Both the position numbers and the translations under genes were made by a program. 64,000 bases of DNA from Phaeovulum sp. (GTDB taxonomy: Bacteria; Pseudomonadota; Alphaproteobacteria; Rhodobacterales; Rhodobacteraceae): NCBI RefSeq assembly GCF_030684035.1, contig NZ_JAUXPI010000012.1, forward strand, positions 1 through 64,000, written 5' to 3'. Below the pieces are notes generated by a model. The model did no database searches. It saw only the letters and a list, made by a program, of their open reading frames with translations, and was not told where the DNA came from. Positions 25,702 to 38,327 of this stretch are shown one piece after another (position 1 is the stretch's first letter; each line of letters opens with the position of its first letter).

Positions 25702-25722
25702 CCGGGGGCGGAAAGCCCCCGG
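25702..25722 (-). terminator. Stem-loop terminator after the malic enzyme gene
   Basis: A perfect eight-base stem (CCGGGGGC/GCCCCCGG) with a five-base loop lies six bases after the maeB stop. On the minus strand it is followed by ACCCCCGGAGGATATTTGAAC. The ending GGAGGATATTT resembles the arm of the palindrome at 50537-50588, suggesting a recurrent terminator-like repeat in this genome. Confidence 0.65.
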
Positions 25723-25727
25723 CTCCC

Positions 25728-27995
<2,268 letters not shown>

Positions 27996-28045
27996 GCGCG
28001 AATCCTCATGGGGTAGAAGCTGCATACATCCGCCGCGAGCACGCC

Positions 28046-29317
28046 TCAACCTTGCTGCGCAAATCCCGCCGCAAGTTTGCGCCAGGATAGCCATGCAACC
28101 AGCGCCATGATCGCTGCGGCAAGCCAGAATGGCAGCAAGAGCGCTGTTTCGCGGCTGAAACCCGCCTCGCTGGCGCGAATTGTCAGGCCGGAAAGGAGCA
28201 TGCCCAGCGGCATCATGCCCCAGGCCAGCATTCGGTAAAGGCTGTTGACGCGGCCACGCAGGGCATCAGGCACCGCGCGCTGGCGGTAGGAAACCGAGAC
28301 GGTGTTCCACACCAGCCCCCAGAACTCCGAAGCCGCCAGCACCAGCGTCAACGTTACCGCGCCCGGCGCGAGCGCAAGGCCAAGGTAGAATGGCGCGGTC
28401 AGCGCCAGCGTCCATTGCATGGCGCGCGCCGAACCGATGCGGCGCAAAATGCGCTCTGCCGATATGCTTCCCAGTATTCCCCCGACCGCGCCGCCCGCCA
28501 GAACCAGACCATAGCCAAGCGCATTCAGGCCCAGATGTTCCTGCGCATGCAGGAGCATCGCGATCATCGTCATCTCGAAGGTCAGGTTCCAGAAGCCGGT
28601 GACCCAAGCCAGCAATCGCAAGGTTTTCGACCCGCGCAGAAACCCGAATCCTGCATCAAGCTCGGCTTTCCAATGCTCGCGCTTTCCTGCCGGGCGGGCC
28701 CGAAACTGCCCCGCGACCCCCGACAGCAGCCATAATGCCAAAGCAATAGCGGTGGCATTCACCGCAAAAGGCGCGGCGACATACCAGCCGATCAGCAGCG
28801 CCGCAACGGCCGGGCCAAGCAGCGCGTTGCCGATCATCTCGACCGCCCAGAGCCGCCCGTTTGCCCGCTCCAGCAGCACATGCGGCACCAGCGACGGCAA
28901 CAGGGTCTGCGCGGCGGTATCGCGGAACACTTCGGCGACCCCCACAACCAGCGCCGCGCCCATCAGCGCCGCAAAAAGCCCAGGCTGCGCCAGACCGCGC
29001 GGTGCAGCGGGCGGCAGCGGCAATGCCTGCCACAGCACCAGGGTTACAAGCGCAAATGCCACCACGCGCACCGTATCGGCCGCAAATATCAGCCGCCGCC
29101 GGTCCACCCGATCCGTCACGATTCCGGCCGGAATGGCGAAAAGGAGCCATGGCGAACGCAGCGCGATCGGCACCAGCGCGATCCAGAGCGCGTCACGGGT
29201 AATCAGGGATGCAACCCACGCCCAGGCGAGCACGGCGATGCCATCGGCCAGGTTCGTCAGCCCGCTTGCGGCAATGAACCGAGCCAGCCTGCGGCTATCA
29301 TAGGGGGTATTTTGCAT
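28046..29317 (-). CDS. MFS transporter (enterobactin-exporter/MFS_3 type)
   Basis: This 423-residue membrane protein has about twelve helices. The early motif [17 protein letters not shown] is the loop 2-3 signature of the major facilitator superfamily, and [15 protein letters not shown] in helix 1 is typical of the MFS_3 (EntS-like) subgroup of exporters. The substrate is unknown. It lies 51 bases upstream of maeB on the same strand and 75 bases from the divergent mutS. A GC-rich ORF of over a thousand codons on the other strand, which includes mutS, is open through this gene but is a shadow here. Confidence 0.85.
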   Translation of the reverse strand: MQNTPYDSRRLARFIAASGLTNLADGIAVLAWAWVASLITRDALWIALVPIALRSPWLLFAIPAGIVTDRVDRRRLIFAADTVRVVAFALVTLVLWQALPLPPAAPRGLAQPGLFAALMGAALVVGVAEVFRDTAAQTLLPSLVPHVLLERANGRLWAVEMIGNALLGPAVAALLIGWYVAAPFAVNATAIALALWLLSGVAGQFRARPAGKREHWKAELDAGFGFLRGSKTLRLLAWVTGFWNLTFEMTMIAMLLHAQEHLGLNALGYGLVLAGGAVGGILGSISAERILRRIGSARAMQWTLALTAPFYLGLALAPGAVTLTLVLAASEFWGLVWNTVSVSYRQRAVPDALRGRVNSLYRMLAWGMMPLGMLLSGLTIRASEAGFSRETALLLPFWLAAAIMALVAWLSWRKLAAGFAQQG

Positions 29318-29392
29318 GGTCGCGCGCGGATCGGTTTGCTTTCGCCTCGTGCGCCACTAGAAAGAACGGGCACGGGGAAGACAAGGCCGAAG

Positions 29393-32029
29393 ATGAGCAC
29401 CGATGCGGTCACGCCAATGATGGCGCAATACCTTGAAATCAGGGCGGCAAACCCGGGTGCCTTGCTGTTTTACCGGATGGGCGATTTCTATGAGATGTTT
29501 TTCGAGGACGCCGTGGCAGCCTCTGCCGCGCTCGACATTGCGCTGACCAAACGCGGTTTTCACCTTGGGCAGGACATTCCGATGTGCGGGGTGCCGGTGC
29601 ATGCCGCCGAAGGTTACCTTCTCACGCTGATCCGAAAAGGCTTTCGCGTGGCAATTGCCGAACAGATGGAAGACCCGGCAGAGGCAAGAAAGCGCGGTTA
29701 CAAGGCGGTGGTCGCGCGGCAGGTGGTGCGGCTGGTCACGCCGGGCACGCTGACAGAAGAAAGCCTGCTTGACGCGCGGCGGAACAACTTTCTCGCCGCT
29801 TGGGCCGAGGTGCGGGGCGAGGCGGCGCTGGCATGGGTTGATATCTCGACGGGCGAGTTTCATGTGACCGATTGCCCGCTGGTGCGTCTGGCACCCGAGC
29901 TTGCGCGGCTTGAGCCCCGCGAAGTGCTGGTAAGCGAGGCGCGAGAGGCGGATTTGGCCAAGATAGTGTCTGAATCGCGCGCCGCAGTGACTGCCCTTGC
30001 CCGCGCGAGTTTTGATAGCCAGGGCGCTGAAAAACGCCTCTGCGTGCTTTTTGGCGTCGGCACGCTTGAGGCATTTGGCAGCTTTTCGCGTGCAGAAATG
30101 TCGGCGATCGGCGCGGTCGCGGATTACCTTGATGTTACCCAGCGCGGCAAGCTTCCGCTGCTGCGGCCACCACAGCGCGAATCGCTTGGCGGGGCGATGC
30201 TGATAGACGCCGCCACCCGCCGCAACCTGGAATTGACCCGGGCGCTTTCCGGCGGCCGCGATGGTTCACTGCTGGCGGTGATTGACCGGAGCGTGACCGC
30301 CGCAGGCGGGCGCTTGCTGGAGCGTCGCATTTCCGCGCCCTCGCGCAACCTTGCCGAAATCGCCAGCCGCCATGCTTCGGTGCGTTTTCTGCTGGAACAG
30401 AGCCGCGTTCGGGAGGACCTCCGCTCCGAATTGCGGCGCTGCCCTGACCTTGACCGCGCGGTTTCGCGGCTTGCGCTCGACCGCGGCGGCCCGCGCGACA
30501 TGGCCGCAATTCGGAGCGGTCTGCAACAGGCAGGCAGGATCGCCGGGCAGCTTCGCGCCTCGGACGCGCCGCCTCTTCTGACGGAGGCAGCGACCGCGCT
30601 TCGGGGCCACGAAGCCCTTGCGGCCCTGCTGGAAGCCGCGCTGGTGGCCGAGCCGCCGATGCTTGCACGCGATGGCGGCTTTGTGGCACCGGGATGGGAC
30701 GCGGAGCTTGACCAGACCCGGCGCCTGCGCGACGAGGGCCGGGGCGTGATCGCCGGCATGCAGGCCGATTTCGTGGCTCAGACCGGGATCGCCAGCCTCA
30801 AGATCAAGCATAACAACGTGCTCGGCTACTTCATCGAAACCAGCACGACACATGGCGAGCGGATGCGCGCGCCGCCGCTGAACGAGACCTTCATTCACCG
30901 CCAGACGACCGCCGGGCAGGTTCGCTTTACGACTGTTGAACTGAGCGCGCTTGAAACCCGCATTCTGAATGCCGGAAACCAAGCGCTGGAGATCGAAAAG
31001 CGGGTCTATGCAGGCCTGAGTGAGCAGATTCTGGCCCAGTCGGCCGCGATCGGCACGGCAGCGCGGGCGTTGGCCGAAATTGATCTTGCCTGCGCCTTCG
31101 CTGATCTGGCTGCCGCCGAAGACTGGGTGCAGCCCGTGCTTGACGAGAGCCGCGCCTTCGAGGTGGAGGGGGGGCGGCATCCGGTGGTAGAGGATGCGCT
31201 TCGGCGCACGGCGGAGGCGTTCGTTGCCAACGATTGTGCGCTGACGGCGGGAGAAACGCCCGCGATCTGGCTGCTGACCGGCCCCAACATGGCTGGCAAA
31301 TCGACCTTTCTGCGGCAGAACGCGCTGATTGCGCTTCTCGCGCAAGCGGGCTGCTTTGTGCCGGCGCGCCGCGCGCATCTGGGCCTGGTCAGTCAGCTGT
31401 TCAGCCGCGTCGGGGCTGCGGATGACCTTGCGCGCGGCCGCTCGACCTTCATGGTGGAAATGGTCGAGACGGCAGCGATCTTGAATCAGGCAGACGACCG
31501 GGCGCTGGTGATTCTTGACGAGATCGGGCGTGGCACTGCGACCTATGACGGGCTTTCGATCGCCTGGGCGGTGCTGGAACACCTGCACGACGTGAACCGC
31601 TGCCGCGCGCTTTTCGCCACGCATTACCATGAGTTGACCGCGCTTTCCGCAAAGCTTTCGGGAGTGGAAAACGCCAATGTCACCGCACGGGAATGGCAGG
31701 GCGATCTGGTCTTTCTGCACGAGGTGAAACGCGGTTCCGCCGACCGCAGCTACGGCGTTCAGGTGGCACGGCTGGCAGGTCTTCCGCCTGCGGTAATCGA
31801 GCGCGCCAAGGTCGTGCTGGAGGCGCTCGAATCGGGCGAACGTGAAGGCGCTGCCCGCCAGCGGGCAATGATTGATGACCTGCCGCTGTTTCGCGCGGCA
31901 CCGCCCCCACCAGCGCCGAAGCGCAGCACGAAGCTGGAGGAGCGGCTGAAAGCGCTGCACCCGGACGAGCTTTCGCCACGCGAGGCGCTCGCGCTACTCT
32001 ACGAGCTCAAGACGATTTCGCAGGAATAG
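29393..32029 (+). CDS. mutS: DNA mismatch repair protein MutS
   Basis: MutS recognises base mismatches and small loops and recruits MutL. The 878 residues include the mismatch-binding motif [15 protein letters not shown] (Phe-x-Glu: FYE), the connector and core domains, the clamp, and the ATPase with Walker [15 protein letters not shown] (about residues 629-642), [14 protein letters not shown], Walker [16 protein letters not shown] and [10 protein letters not shown]-terminal helix-turn-helix tail ([18 protein letters not shown]) is present. The start at 29393 gives the family N-terminus; the frame is open 170 codons upstream without coding support. Confidence 0.97.
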   Translation: MSTDAVTPMMAQYLEIRAANPGALLFYRMGDFYEMFFEDAVAASAALDIALTKRGFHLGQDIPMCGVPVHAAEGYLLTLIRKGFRVAIAEQMEDPAEARKRGYKAVVARQVVRLVTPGTLTEESLLDARRNNFLAAWAEVRGEAALAWVDISTGEFHVTDCPLVRLAPELARLEPREVLVSEAREADLAKIVSESRAAVTALARASFDSQGAEKRLCVLFGVGTLEAFGSFSRAEMSAIGAVADYLDVTQRGKLPLLRPPQRESLGGAMLIDAATRRNLELTRALSGGRDGSLLAVIDRSVTAAGGRLLERRISAPSRNLAEIASRHASVRFLLEQSRVREDLRSELRRCPDLDRAVSRLALDRGGPRDMAAIRSGLQQAGRIAGQLRASDAPPLLTEAATALRGHEALAALLEAALVAEPPMLARDGGFVAPGWDAELDQTRRLRDEGRGVIAGMQADFVAQTGIASLKIKHNNVLGYFIETSTTHGERMRAPPLNETFIHRQTTAGQVRFTTVELSALETRILNAGNQALEIEKRVYAGLSEQILAQSAAIGTAARALAEIDLACAFADLAAAEDWVQPVLDESRAFEVEGGRHPVVEDALRRTAEAFVANDCALTAGETPAIWLLTGPNMAGKSTFLRQNALIALLAQAGCFVPARRAHLGLVSQLFSRVGAADDLARGRSTFMVEMVETAAILNQADDRALVILDEIGRGTATYDGLSIAWAVLEHLHDVNRCRALFATHYHELTALSAKLSGVENANVTAREWQGDLVFLHEVKRGSADRSYGVQVARLAGLPPAVIERAKVVLEALESGEREGAARQRAMIDDLPLFRAAPPPPAPKRSTKLEERLKALHPDELSPREALALLYELKTISQE

Positions 32030-32038
32030 CTCTGCGCG

Positions 32039-32575
32039 TTACGACCTTGGCATAGAGGAAACGCCAACCTGCGCCGGGCGCAGCAAGCGATCATGCAACA
32101 AGAAGCCCTCGGTCATCACCTGAATGATGTCGCCAGCCTTGGTGCCGGGAACAGGCGCCTCGAACATCGCCTGATGCTGCGCCGGGTCGAAGGCGTCGCC
32201 CGGCTGCGGCACGATCGGCTCCATGCCGTGTTTGCCGAATACGTTGATCAGCTCGCGCAGCGTAAGCTCGACGCCCTCGATCAGCGCAGACGCTGCGGCG
32301 CGCTGTTCATCGGTCACCACTTCGAGCGCGCGGCGCAGGGCATCGTACACCGGCAAAAGGTCGCGCGCGAGTTTGGTGCCGCCGTATTGCTCGGCCTCGC
32401 GGCGGTCACGCTCGGCGCGTTTGCGCATGTTTTCGGCATCGGCCAGCGCCCTGATGAAGCGGTCGCGCATGTCATCACGCTCGCTGCGGAGCGCCTCGAT
32501 CTCGCCGAAATCATCATCAAAATCGTCAATCTGCGCCTGGTCTTCGGCAATCTCGTCTTTTTTCATGTCGCTCAT
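32039..32575 (-). CDS. grpE: Nucleotide exchange factor GrpE
   Basis: GrpE releases ADP from DnaK. The 178 residues show an acidic N-terminus, a long coiled-coil helix (about 25-70, with DRFIRALADAENMRKRAERD), the four-helix region, and the C-terminal beta domain with GDAFDPAQHQAMFE and VMTEGFLLHDRLLRPAQVGV, the latter being the family signature. It lies three bases downstream of hrcA on the same strand, so the heat-shock repressor and the co-chaperone are in one operon, as in many alphaproteobacteria. Confidence 0.95.
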   Translation of the reverse strand: MSDMKKDEIAEDQAQIDDFDDDFGEIEALRSERDDMRDRFIRALADAENMRKRAERDRREAEQYGGTKLARDLLPVYDALRRALEVVTDEQRAAASALIEGVELTLRELINVFGKHGMEPIVPQPGDAFDPAQHQAMFEAPVPGTKAGDIIQVMTEGFLLHDRLLRPAQVGVSSMPRS

Positions 32576-32578
32576 GCT

Positions 32579-33643
32579 CTACCCCTTGCCCCGGTCAGAA
32601 AGCATCCGCCCGACCAGTTGCGCCGTATAATCCACAATCGGCACGATCCGCGCGTAGTTGAGCCGCGTCGGCCCGATCACGCCCACCGCTCCGATGATCT
32701 TTCGATCAGCGTTCATATAGGGAGACACCACCAGAGCGGAACCGGAAAGTGAAAAAAGCTTGTTCTCCGATCCGATAAAAATGCGCACCCCCGCGCCACC
32801 CTCGGCAAGCTCAAGAAAATTCGCGATGTCACGCTTGCGCTCCAGATCGTCAAACAGGCTGCGCACCCGGTCAAGGTCGGCGGCCTCGCTGTCGATCAGA
32901 TTGGCGCGACCGCGCACGATCAGCCGCTCTTGCGCTTCGCCTGCGTTTTCCCAAAGCGCGAGCCCGCTTTCGACCATTTCGCGGGCGAGGCCATCAAGCT
33001 CTTGCCGCCGCGCCGCGATTTCCTGCACCATGTGGCTGCGCAGCTCCGAAAGTGTGCGGCCCTCGGCAAGCGCATTCAGAAAATTTGCCGCTTCGCGCAT
33101 GGATGACGGCGTTTGCCCGCGTGGCGGGGTAAAAACACGATTTTCCACCTGCCCGTCAGCAAAAACCAGCACCACCAGCGCGCGGTCTGCGGCGAGACTG
33201 ACAAATTCGATATGGCGGATTGGCGCTTCATGCTTTGGTGTCAGCACCAGGCTGGCACCGCGCGTAATGGCCGAAAGCACCGCGCCGACACGATCAAGCT
33301 GCGCGCCAACCTCGGGTCCACTTGAGCCCATCGTCGCATCGATCTTTTCGCGGTCAGAAGCCGCGACCTGCGCCACCTCCATCAACCCGTCAACGAAAAT
33401 GCGCAGCCCCGCCTGGGTTGGAATCCGACCGGCCGAGACATGCGGACTGTCGAGCAGGCCCATGTATTCGAGATCCTGCATCACATTGCGCACGGTGGCC
33501 GCCGAGACCTTTTCGCTCAGGCTTCGGGTGAGGGTGCGTGAGCCGACGGGGTCGCCGGTGTCGAGATAGCCTTCGACGACGCGGCGGAACACCTCGCGGG
33601 AACGCTCGTTCATCTCGGAAAGCAGACGGGTCGCGTCGGACAT
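32579..33643 (-). CDS. hrcA: Heat-inducible transcription repressor HrcA
   Basis: HrcA binds CIRCE elements upstream of groESL-type operons and is kept active by GroEL. The 354 residues have the N-terminal winged helix ([41 protein letters not shown]) and the C-terminal GAF-like domain ending [19 protein letters not shown]. The ATG at 33643 has AAGGAG about seven bases upstream. No CIRCE-like inverted repeat is seen in the 109-base gap to rph, so this copy does not appear to be autoregulated by that element. It is followed by grpE after three bases. Confidence 0.95.
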   Translation of the reverse strand: MSDATRLLSEMNERSREVFRRVVEGYLDTGDPVGSRTLTRSLSEKVSAATVRNVMQDLEYMGLLDSPHVSAGRIPTQAGLRIFVDGLMEVAQVAASDREKIDATMGSSGPEVGAQLDRVGAVLSAITRGASLVLTPKHEAPIRHIEFVSLAADRALVVLVFADGQVENRVFTPPRGQTPSSMREAANFLNALAEGRTLSELRSHMVQEIAARRQELDGLAREMVESGLALWENAGEAQERLIVRGRANLIDSEAADLDRVRSLFDDLERKRDIANFLELAEGGAGVRIFIGSENKLFSLSGSALVVSPYMNADRKIIGAVGVIGPTRLNYARIVPIVDYTAQLVGRMLSDRGKG

Positions 33644-33752
33644 CTCATTGCTCCTTGAAACCGAGGTATGTGCAGCGCGGCGGCGCGTCAATCGGGGTTG
33701 CATCAATGTGTTGCGGGCCTGTAATTGGCCGGGCAACAGGAAAGGACCCCCC

Positions 33753-34466
33753 ATGCGCCCCTCTGGCCGGAATCTGAACGAAATGCGCCCGATCGAGATC
33801 GAGCCCGGCGTGATGCGCCACGCCGAGGGGTCGTGCCTGATCAGGGCCGGCGGCACGCATGTGCTTTGCTCGGCCACGATCGAGGACAAGGCGCCGTCGT
33901 TTCTGAAAGGATCAGGCCTTGGTTGGGTGACCGCGGAATATGGCATGCTGCCGCGCGCCACCAATACGCGCAACCGGCGTGAGGCGGCGGCGGGCAAGCA
34001 GACTGGAAGAACACAGGAAATTCAAAGGCTTATAGGGCGCGCGCTGCGCGCTGGGGTAGATCGGGCGGCGCTGGGCGAAAGGCAGATCGTGGTCGACTGC
34101 GATGTGATTCAGGCGGACGGCGGCACCCGCTGTGCTTCGATCACCGGCGGCTGGGTAGCGCTGCGGATGGCGGTGAACAAGCTTTTGAAGGCAGGTGCCA
34201 TTACCTCGGACCCGCTGGTGGATCATGTTGTGGCAGTTTCCTGCGGCATTTACGCGGGGCAGCCGCTGCTTGATCTTGACTACGCGGAGGATAGCGAAGC
34301 GGGTACCGATGGCAACTTCATACTCACCGGCCGCGGGCGACTGGTCGAGGTGCAGATGTCGGCCGAGGGTGCCACCTTTTCGCGTGACGAGATGAGCAAG
34401 CTCCTGGATCTGGCCGAGGCGGGCGCAACGGAACTGGTCGCGGCGCAAAGGGCAGCGCTGGCATGA
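33753..34466 (+). CDS. rph: Ribonuclease PH
   Basis: RNase PH trims tRNA 3' ends by phosphorolysis. The 237 residues match the family, with [18 protein letters not shown] at the start, [18 protein letters not shown], the phosphate-site [19 protein letters not shown], and [18 protein letters not shown]. It is divergent from hrcA and overlaps rdgB by four bases; this rph-rdgB pair facing hrcA-grpE is a familiar alphaproteobacterial arrangement. A short AGGAAAGG ribosome site precedes the ATG. Confidence 0.97.
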   Translation: MRPSGRNLNEMRPIEIEPGVMRHAEGSCLIRAGGTHVLCSATIEDKAPSFLKGSGLGWVTAEYGMLPRATNTRNRREAAAGKQTGRTQEIQRLIGRALRAGVDRAALGERQIVVDCDVIQADGGTRCASITGGWVALRMAVNKLLKAGAITSDPLVDHVVAVSCGIYAGQPLLDLDYAEDSEAGTDGNFILTGRGRLVEVQMSAEGATFSRDEMSKLLDLAEAGATELVAAQRAALA

Positions 34467-35071
34467 GGCAGTTTTCAGGCAAGCGGCTGCTGGTTGCCAC
34501 GCATAACGCAGGCAAGCTTGACGAGATGCGCGCACTTCTCGCGCCGCTCGGCATTACCTGCGTTGGGGCGGCGGAACTGGACCTGCCCGAGCCTGAGGAA
34601 ACCGAGACCACCTTTGTCGGCAATGCCCGCATCAAGGCACACGCTGCGGCGCGGGCGACCGGGCTTCCGGCGCTCGCCGATGATAGCGGCATCGAAGTGG
34701 ATGGGCTTGGTGGTGCGCCGGGGGTCTACACCGCCGATTGGGCACAAACACCGTCAGGGCGCGATTTCGTGCAGGCAATGACCCGAACCTGGGACGAGTT
34801 AGAGGCAGTTTCGGCCCCGTTTCCGCGCAGGGCCAGGTTTCGCAGCACGCTTGTGCTGGCCTGGCCCGATGGGCACGATGAGGTCTTCGAGGGCAAATGC
34901 GAGGGTCAACTCGTCTGGCCCATGCGTGGTGCGCAGGGCCATGGCTATGACCCCATGTTCCTGCCCGAAGGGCACGGGGCCACCTTTGCGGAAATGGACC
35001 GGGTGCTGAAGAACCAAATCAGCCATCGCGCGGATGCCTTTGCCAAACTGATGCAATCTCTGGGGGACTGA
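34463..35071 (+). CDS. rdgB: dITP/XTP pyrophosphatase (RdgB/HAM1 family)
   Basis: RdgB hydrolyses dITP, ITP and XTP to monophosphates, keeping deaminated purines out of nucleic acids. The 202 residues include [61 protein letters not shown] and [11 protein letters not shown], all standard family motifs. Its start overlaps the rph stop and the ridA start codon follows its stop directly, so rph-rdgB-ridA-hemW form one rightward operon. Confidence 0.96.
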   Translation: MRQFSGKRLLVATHNAGKLDEMRALLAPLGITCVGAAELDLPEPEETETTFVGNARIKAHAAARATGLPALADDSGIEVDGLGGAPGVYTADWAQTPSGRDFVQAMTRTWDELEAVSAPFPRRARFRSTLVLAWPDGHDEVFEGKCEGQLVWPMRGAQGHGYDPMFLPEGHGATFAEMDRVLKNQISHRADAFAKLMQSLGD

Positions 35072-35446
35072 ATGAAGCGCATTTCGACCGGATCACCGTT
35101 CGAGGCCACGATGGGCTACAGCCGTGCGGTGGTGAAAGGGCCTTGGTGCTTTGTATCGGGGGTTACTGGTTACGACTATGCCACCATGACGATGCCAGAA
35201 GACATCGCCACGCAGGCGCGCAACTGCTTTGCAACGATTCGCTGGGCACTTGGCGAGGGCGGCTTCGAGATGGCTGACATCGTGCGGGTGCAATACACGG
35301 TGACCGATGCGGCGCTGGTTGAGGCGCTGGTGCCGACGCTCGGCGAGGCGCTGGGCGATATCCGCCCGGCTGCGACCATGGTCATTGCCGGGTTGATCCG
35401 CCCCGAGATGAAAGTGGAGATCGAAGTGACCGCGTTCAAAGGCTGA
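35072..35446 (+). CDS. ridA: RidA/YjgF-family protein
   Basis: This 124-residue protein of the RidA fold is a homotrimer in known members. Canonical RidA deaminates reactive 2-aminoacrylate and other enamines. The segment RPAATMVIAGLIRPEMKVEIEVTA is close to the family signature (RPAxT...L...P...VEIE). The usual catalytic Arg of true RidA is within the IRPEM segment, which is compatible. However, this length and the early FEATMGYSRAVVKGPWCFVSG are closer to RutC/YjgF paralogues, so the substrate is uncertain. The start directly follows the rdgB stop. Confidence 0.86.
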   Translation: MKRISTGSPFEATMGYSRAVVKGPWCFVSGVTGYDYATMTMPEDIATQARNCFATIRWALGEGGFEMADIVRVQYTVTDAALVEALVPTLGEALGDIRPAATMVIAGLIRPEMKVEIEVTAFKG

Positions 35447-35449
35447 CAG

Positions 35450-36604
35450 ATGGAAGATTGGCAGCACGGCGGCTTTGGGCTTTACATTCACTGGCCGTTT
35501 TGCGCATCGAAGTGCCCCTACTGCGATTTCAATAGCCATGTGGCGGCAAACATAGACCAGAACCGCTGGCTAAGAGCCTATTTGTCCGAGATTGACCGGG
35601 TTGGTGCCGAGACCCGGGGGCGCATTTTGAACACGGTTTTCTTCGGTGGTGGCACGCCCTCGCTGATGGACCCCGATCTGGTCGCCGCGGTGCTGGAGCA
35701 GATCGGCAAGACCTGGGTGCTGGCGAACGATCTGGAGGTGACGCTGGAGGCAAATCCCGGTAGCGTCGAGGCGGGACGTTTTCGCGGATATGCTGAAGCG
35801 GGCGTGAACCGTCTTTCGATGGGGGTGCAGGCGCTGAATGACGCTGACCTGCGCAGGCTTGGCCGACTACATTCCTTGGCCGAGGCGCGAGCGGCGTTTG
35901 ATGTGGCGCGAAGCCGCTTTGAGCGGGTCAGTTTCGATCTGATCTATGCGCGCCAGGACCAGACCATTGCCGATTGGCGCGCAGAGTTGCGTGAGGCGAT
36001 GGCAATGGCGGTGGACCACTTTTCGCTCTACCAGCTTACGGTTGAAGCAGGCACGGCCTTTGGTGATCGCCACGCCGCCGGCAAATTGCGCGGCTTGCCC
36101 CCGGACGACGCGGCGGCGGATATGTATCTGGCAACCCAAGATATTTGCGAGGCGGCAGGGCTTCCCGCCTACGAGATATCAAACCACGCGCGAGCGTGGC
36201 AAGAGAGCCGCCACAACCTCATTTACTGGCGATACGGCGATTATGCGGGCATCGGGCCCGGCGCGCATGGCCGCCTGACGTTCGGCGGAATGCGCCATGC
36301 AACCGAAGCCCTGCGCGCGCCCGCCGCCTGGCTTGAACGGGTGGAAGCAGGGCTTTCGGCCGAACTGCCGCGCGAGACCCTGACCCGCGCCGAGCAGGGC
36401 ACGGAGTTGTTGCTGATGGGGCTGCGGCTTGGTGAAGGCGTTGACGTGGAGCGATACGCGGCCGTTTCTGGAGCGCCGCTGCCGAGTGCCGCGCTGGCGC
36501 AACTTGCCGATCTCGGCATGGTCGAGATTTCGGCGGGTCGGCTGCGGGCCTCGAAAGCCGGAAGGCCGCTGCTTAACGCAATATTGCGCCAGCTTCTGGC
36601 TTAG
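35450..36604 (+). CDS. hemW: Radical SAM haem chaperone HemW
   Basis: This 384-residue radical SAM protein was formerly annotated as an oxygen-independent coproporphyrinogen oxidase but is now thought to insert haem. It has the cluster motif CASKCPYCDF near the N-terminus, FFGGGTPSLM, EANPGSVE and RLSMGVQALND, and later NHARAWQESRHNLIYWRYGDYAGIGPGAHG, the HemW-specific stretch. The lack of the N-terminal extension of HemN and the CPYCDF sequence without an added Cys fit HemW. It follows ridA by three bases and converges on parB. Confidence 0.92.
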   Translation: MEDWQHGGFGLYIHWPFCASKCPYCDFNSHVAANIDQNRWLRAYLSEIDRVGAETRGRILNTVFFGGGTPSLMDPDLVAAVLEQIGKTWVLANDLEVTLEANPGSVEAGRFRGYAEAGVNRLSMGVQALNDADLRRLGRLHSLAEARAAFDVARSRFERVSFDLIYARQDQTIADWRAELREAMAMAVDHFSLYQLTVEAGTAFGDRHAAGKLRGLPPDDAAADMYLATQDICEAAGLPAYEISNHARAWQESRHNLIYWRYGDYAGIGPGAHGRLTFGGMRHATEALRAPAAWLERVEAGLSAELPRETLTRAEQGTELLLMGLRLGEGVDVERYAAVSGAPLPSAALAQLADLGMVEISAGRLRASKAGRPLLNAILRQLLA

Positions 36605-36615
36605 TTCTGCGCGAT

Positions 36616-37506
36616 CTAGCGCATGGTGCTGAGAATCTGGCAAAGCTCGTCAAGCTGGTCGAGATTGCGGTAGGTGATGACCATCTGGCCGCCGTCAAAG
36701 CCCTTGTGCTCGATCACCACGCGCATGCGCAGATGCGCCGAAAGGTCTTGTTCGAGCGCGCGGGTGTCAGCGTCCTTTTCAGACCGCGGCAGATGCGGCT
36801 TTGCGGGTTTGGTGGTCACCGGAGCTTTTGCCAGACGCTCGGTTTCGCGCACCGAAAGGCCTTTGGCGATCACTTGCGCCGCAAGCGCGACGGGGTCTGG
36901 CGTGGGTATCAGCGCGCGCGCGTGCCCTGCGGTCAGCTTGCCTTCACGCAGCCAAGCCTGAACTTCTGCGGGAAGTTGCAGCAATCGCAGCAGGTTGGCG
37001 ATATGGCTGCGGCTTTTCGAAAGCGCTTCGGCCATTTTTTCCTGGGTGTGGCCAAAGCGGTCCATAAGCTGGCGATAGCCCATCGCCTCTTCGATCGGGT
37101 TGAGGTCGGCGCGCTGGATGTTTTCGATGATCGCGACTTCCAGCACTTCGGTGTCGGAAAGCTCGCGCAGCAGCACCGGCACCTCGTGCAGCTCCGCCAT
37201 TTGCGCGGCGCGCCAGCGGCGCTCTCCCGCGACAATTTCGTAAAGCGATGTATCTGTCGGATGCGCGCGGACCAGAAGCGGTTGGATTATGCCTTTGGCG
37301 CGAATGGATCCAGCAAGCTCGGCGAGTGCGTCGGCATCGAAATCTCGCCGCGGCTGATCGGGATTTGGCACCAGTTTTTCCACAGGCAGCCGGATCTCGC
37401 CGCGCCGCGGGGCTGGCGCGCCGCGTTCGTGCGCAAGGTTCACATCGGCCATCAGCGCCGAAAGACCGCGCCCCAGGCCGCGTTTCTCTGGTTTCTTGTC
37501 GCTCAT
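36616..37506 (-). CDS. parB: Chromosome-partitioning protein ParB
   Basis: ParB binds parS, loads as a CTP-dependent clamp that spreads along DNA, and positions the origin region with ParA. The 296 residues show GLGRGLSALM at the N-terminus, the CTP-binding GERRWRAAQ, the helix-turn-helix GHTQEKMAEALSKSRSHIANLLRLL, and a C-terminal dimerisation domain with RMRVVIEHKGFDGGQMVI. Its ATG overlaps the parA stop. Two perfect parS sites lie 1.4 and 3.3 kb upstream in the same operon region. Confidence 0.97.
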   Translation of the reverse strand: MSDKKPEKRGLGRGLSALMADVNLAHERGAPAPRRGEIRLPVEKLVPNPDQPRRDFDADALAELAGSIRAKGIIQPLLVRAHPTDTSLYEIVAGERRWRAAQMAELHEVPVLLRELSDTEVLEVAIIENIQRADLNPIEEAMGYRQLMDRFGHTQEKMAEALSKSRSHIANLLRLLQLPAEVQAWLREGKLTAGHARALIPTPDPVALAAQVIAKGLSVRETERLAKAPVTTKPAKPHLPRSEKDADTRALEQDLSAHLRMRVVIEHKGFDGGQMVITYRNLDQLDELCQILSTMR

Positions 37507-38327
37507 CTCGGGGCCCTTTCCGCCTGCACAGGCGCGTGCCGCGCCAATAGTTCGCCCGCAAGCGCCCGGTAGGCGGCGCTGCCTTTCGATGCCGAGTCAT
37601 AGGCGAGAACCGGCAGCGCGTGCGACGGCGCTTCGGAAATACGGACATTTCGCGGGATCATCGTGCGAAACACCAATTCCCCCAGCGTTGCGCGCGCATC
37701 GGCCTCGACTTGCTGCGAAAGGTTGTTGCGCGTGTCATACATGGTGAGCACCACACCTTCGATTCGCAGCAACGTGTTGGCGGTCTGGCGCACCTCGCGG
37801 ATCGTCAGCATGAGCTGCGTGAGCCCTTCAAGGGCAAAGAATTCGGCCTGAAGCGGCACCAGCACAGCATTTGCCGCGACCAGCGCGTTTACTGTCAGCA
37901 AACTGAGGGACGGAGGACAGTCGATCAGGATGAAGTCGAAGAACCAGGCATCGAGGGCGGGCTGGTGCAGCGCATCGTAGAGCAAGAAGCTGCGCTTTTC
38001 ATTTGCCACAAGCTCCATATCCGCCGATGAGAGGTCGGTCGTCGCGGGAGACAGCCAGACCCCGGAAACGGTGGTGGCGACAATAACATCGGCAACCGGA
38101 ATATCGTCGAGCAAGAGATCATAGGTCGTTGCCCGGCGCGCGTGCGGTTCCACCCCAAGCCCGGTTGAAGCATTGCCTTGTGGATCGAGGTCAACCAGGA
38201 GAATCTTCTTGCCGCGCTCTGCAAGCGCCGCGGCGAGGTTGATTGCCGTCGTGGTCTTGCCAACGCCGCCCTTCTGGTTTGCCACGGCAATGATATGCGG
38301 GCCGCGCGGGCGCGTCGGGTCAAGCAC
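37503..38327 (-). CDS. parA: Chromosome-partitioning ATPase ParA (Soj family)
   Basis: ParA is a Walker-type ATPase that forms nucleoid gradients to segregate ParB-parS complexes. The 274 residues contain the deviant Walker A ANQKGGVGKTTTAINLA, LLVDLDPQGNAST, and ILIDCPPSLSLLTVNAL. I chose the GTG at 38327, six bases after GGAG; an in-frame TTG at 38333 overlaps the ribosome site. The start lies inside the end of rsmG, and the stop overlaps the parB start. The order mnmG-rsmG-parA-parB is standard beside bacterial origins. Confidence 0.96.
   Translation of the reverse strand: MLDPTRPRGPHIIAVANQKGGVGKTTTAINLAAALAERGKKILLVDLDPQGNASTGLGVEPHARRATTYDLLLDDIPVADVIVATTVSGVWLSPATTDLSSADMELVANEKRSFLLYDALHQPALDAWFFDFILIDCPPSLSLLTVNALVAANAVLVPLQAEFFALEGLTQLMLTIREVRQTANTLLRIEGVVLTMYDTRNNLSQQVEADARATLGELVFRTMIPRNVRISEAPSHALPVLAYDSASKGSAAYRALAGELLARHAPVQAERAPR

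Noticed and set aside
28880-29392. 171-codon N-terminal extension of mutS
   Set aside because: It overlaps the MFS transporter on the other strand, has Arg/Pro-rich composition and no homology pattern; MutS proteins begin at the chosen ATG.
33644-33752. Possible CIRCE operator upstream of hrcA
   Set aside because: No TTAGCACTC-N9-GAGTGCTAA or close variant is visible in the gap.
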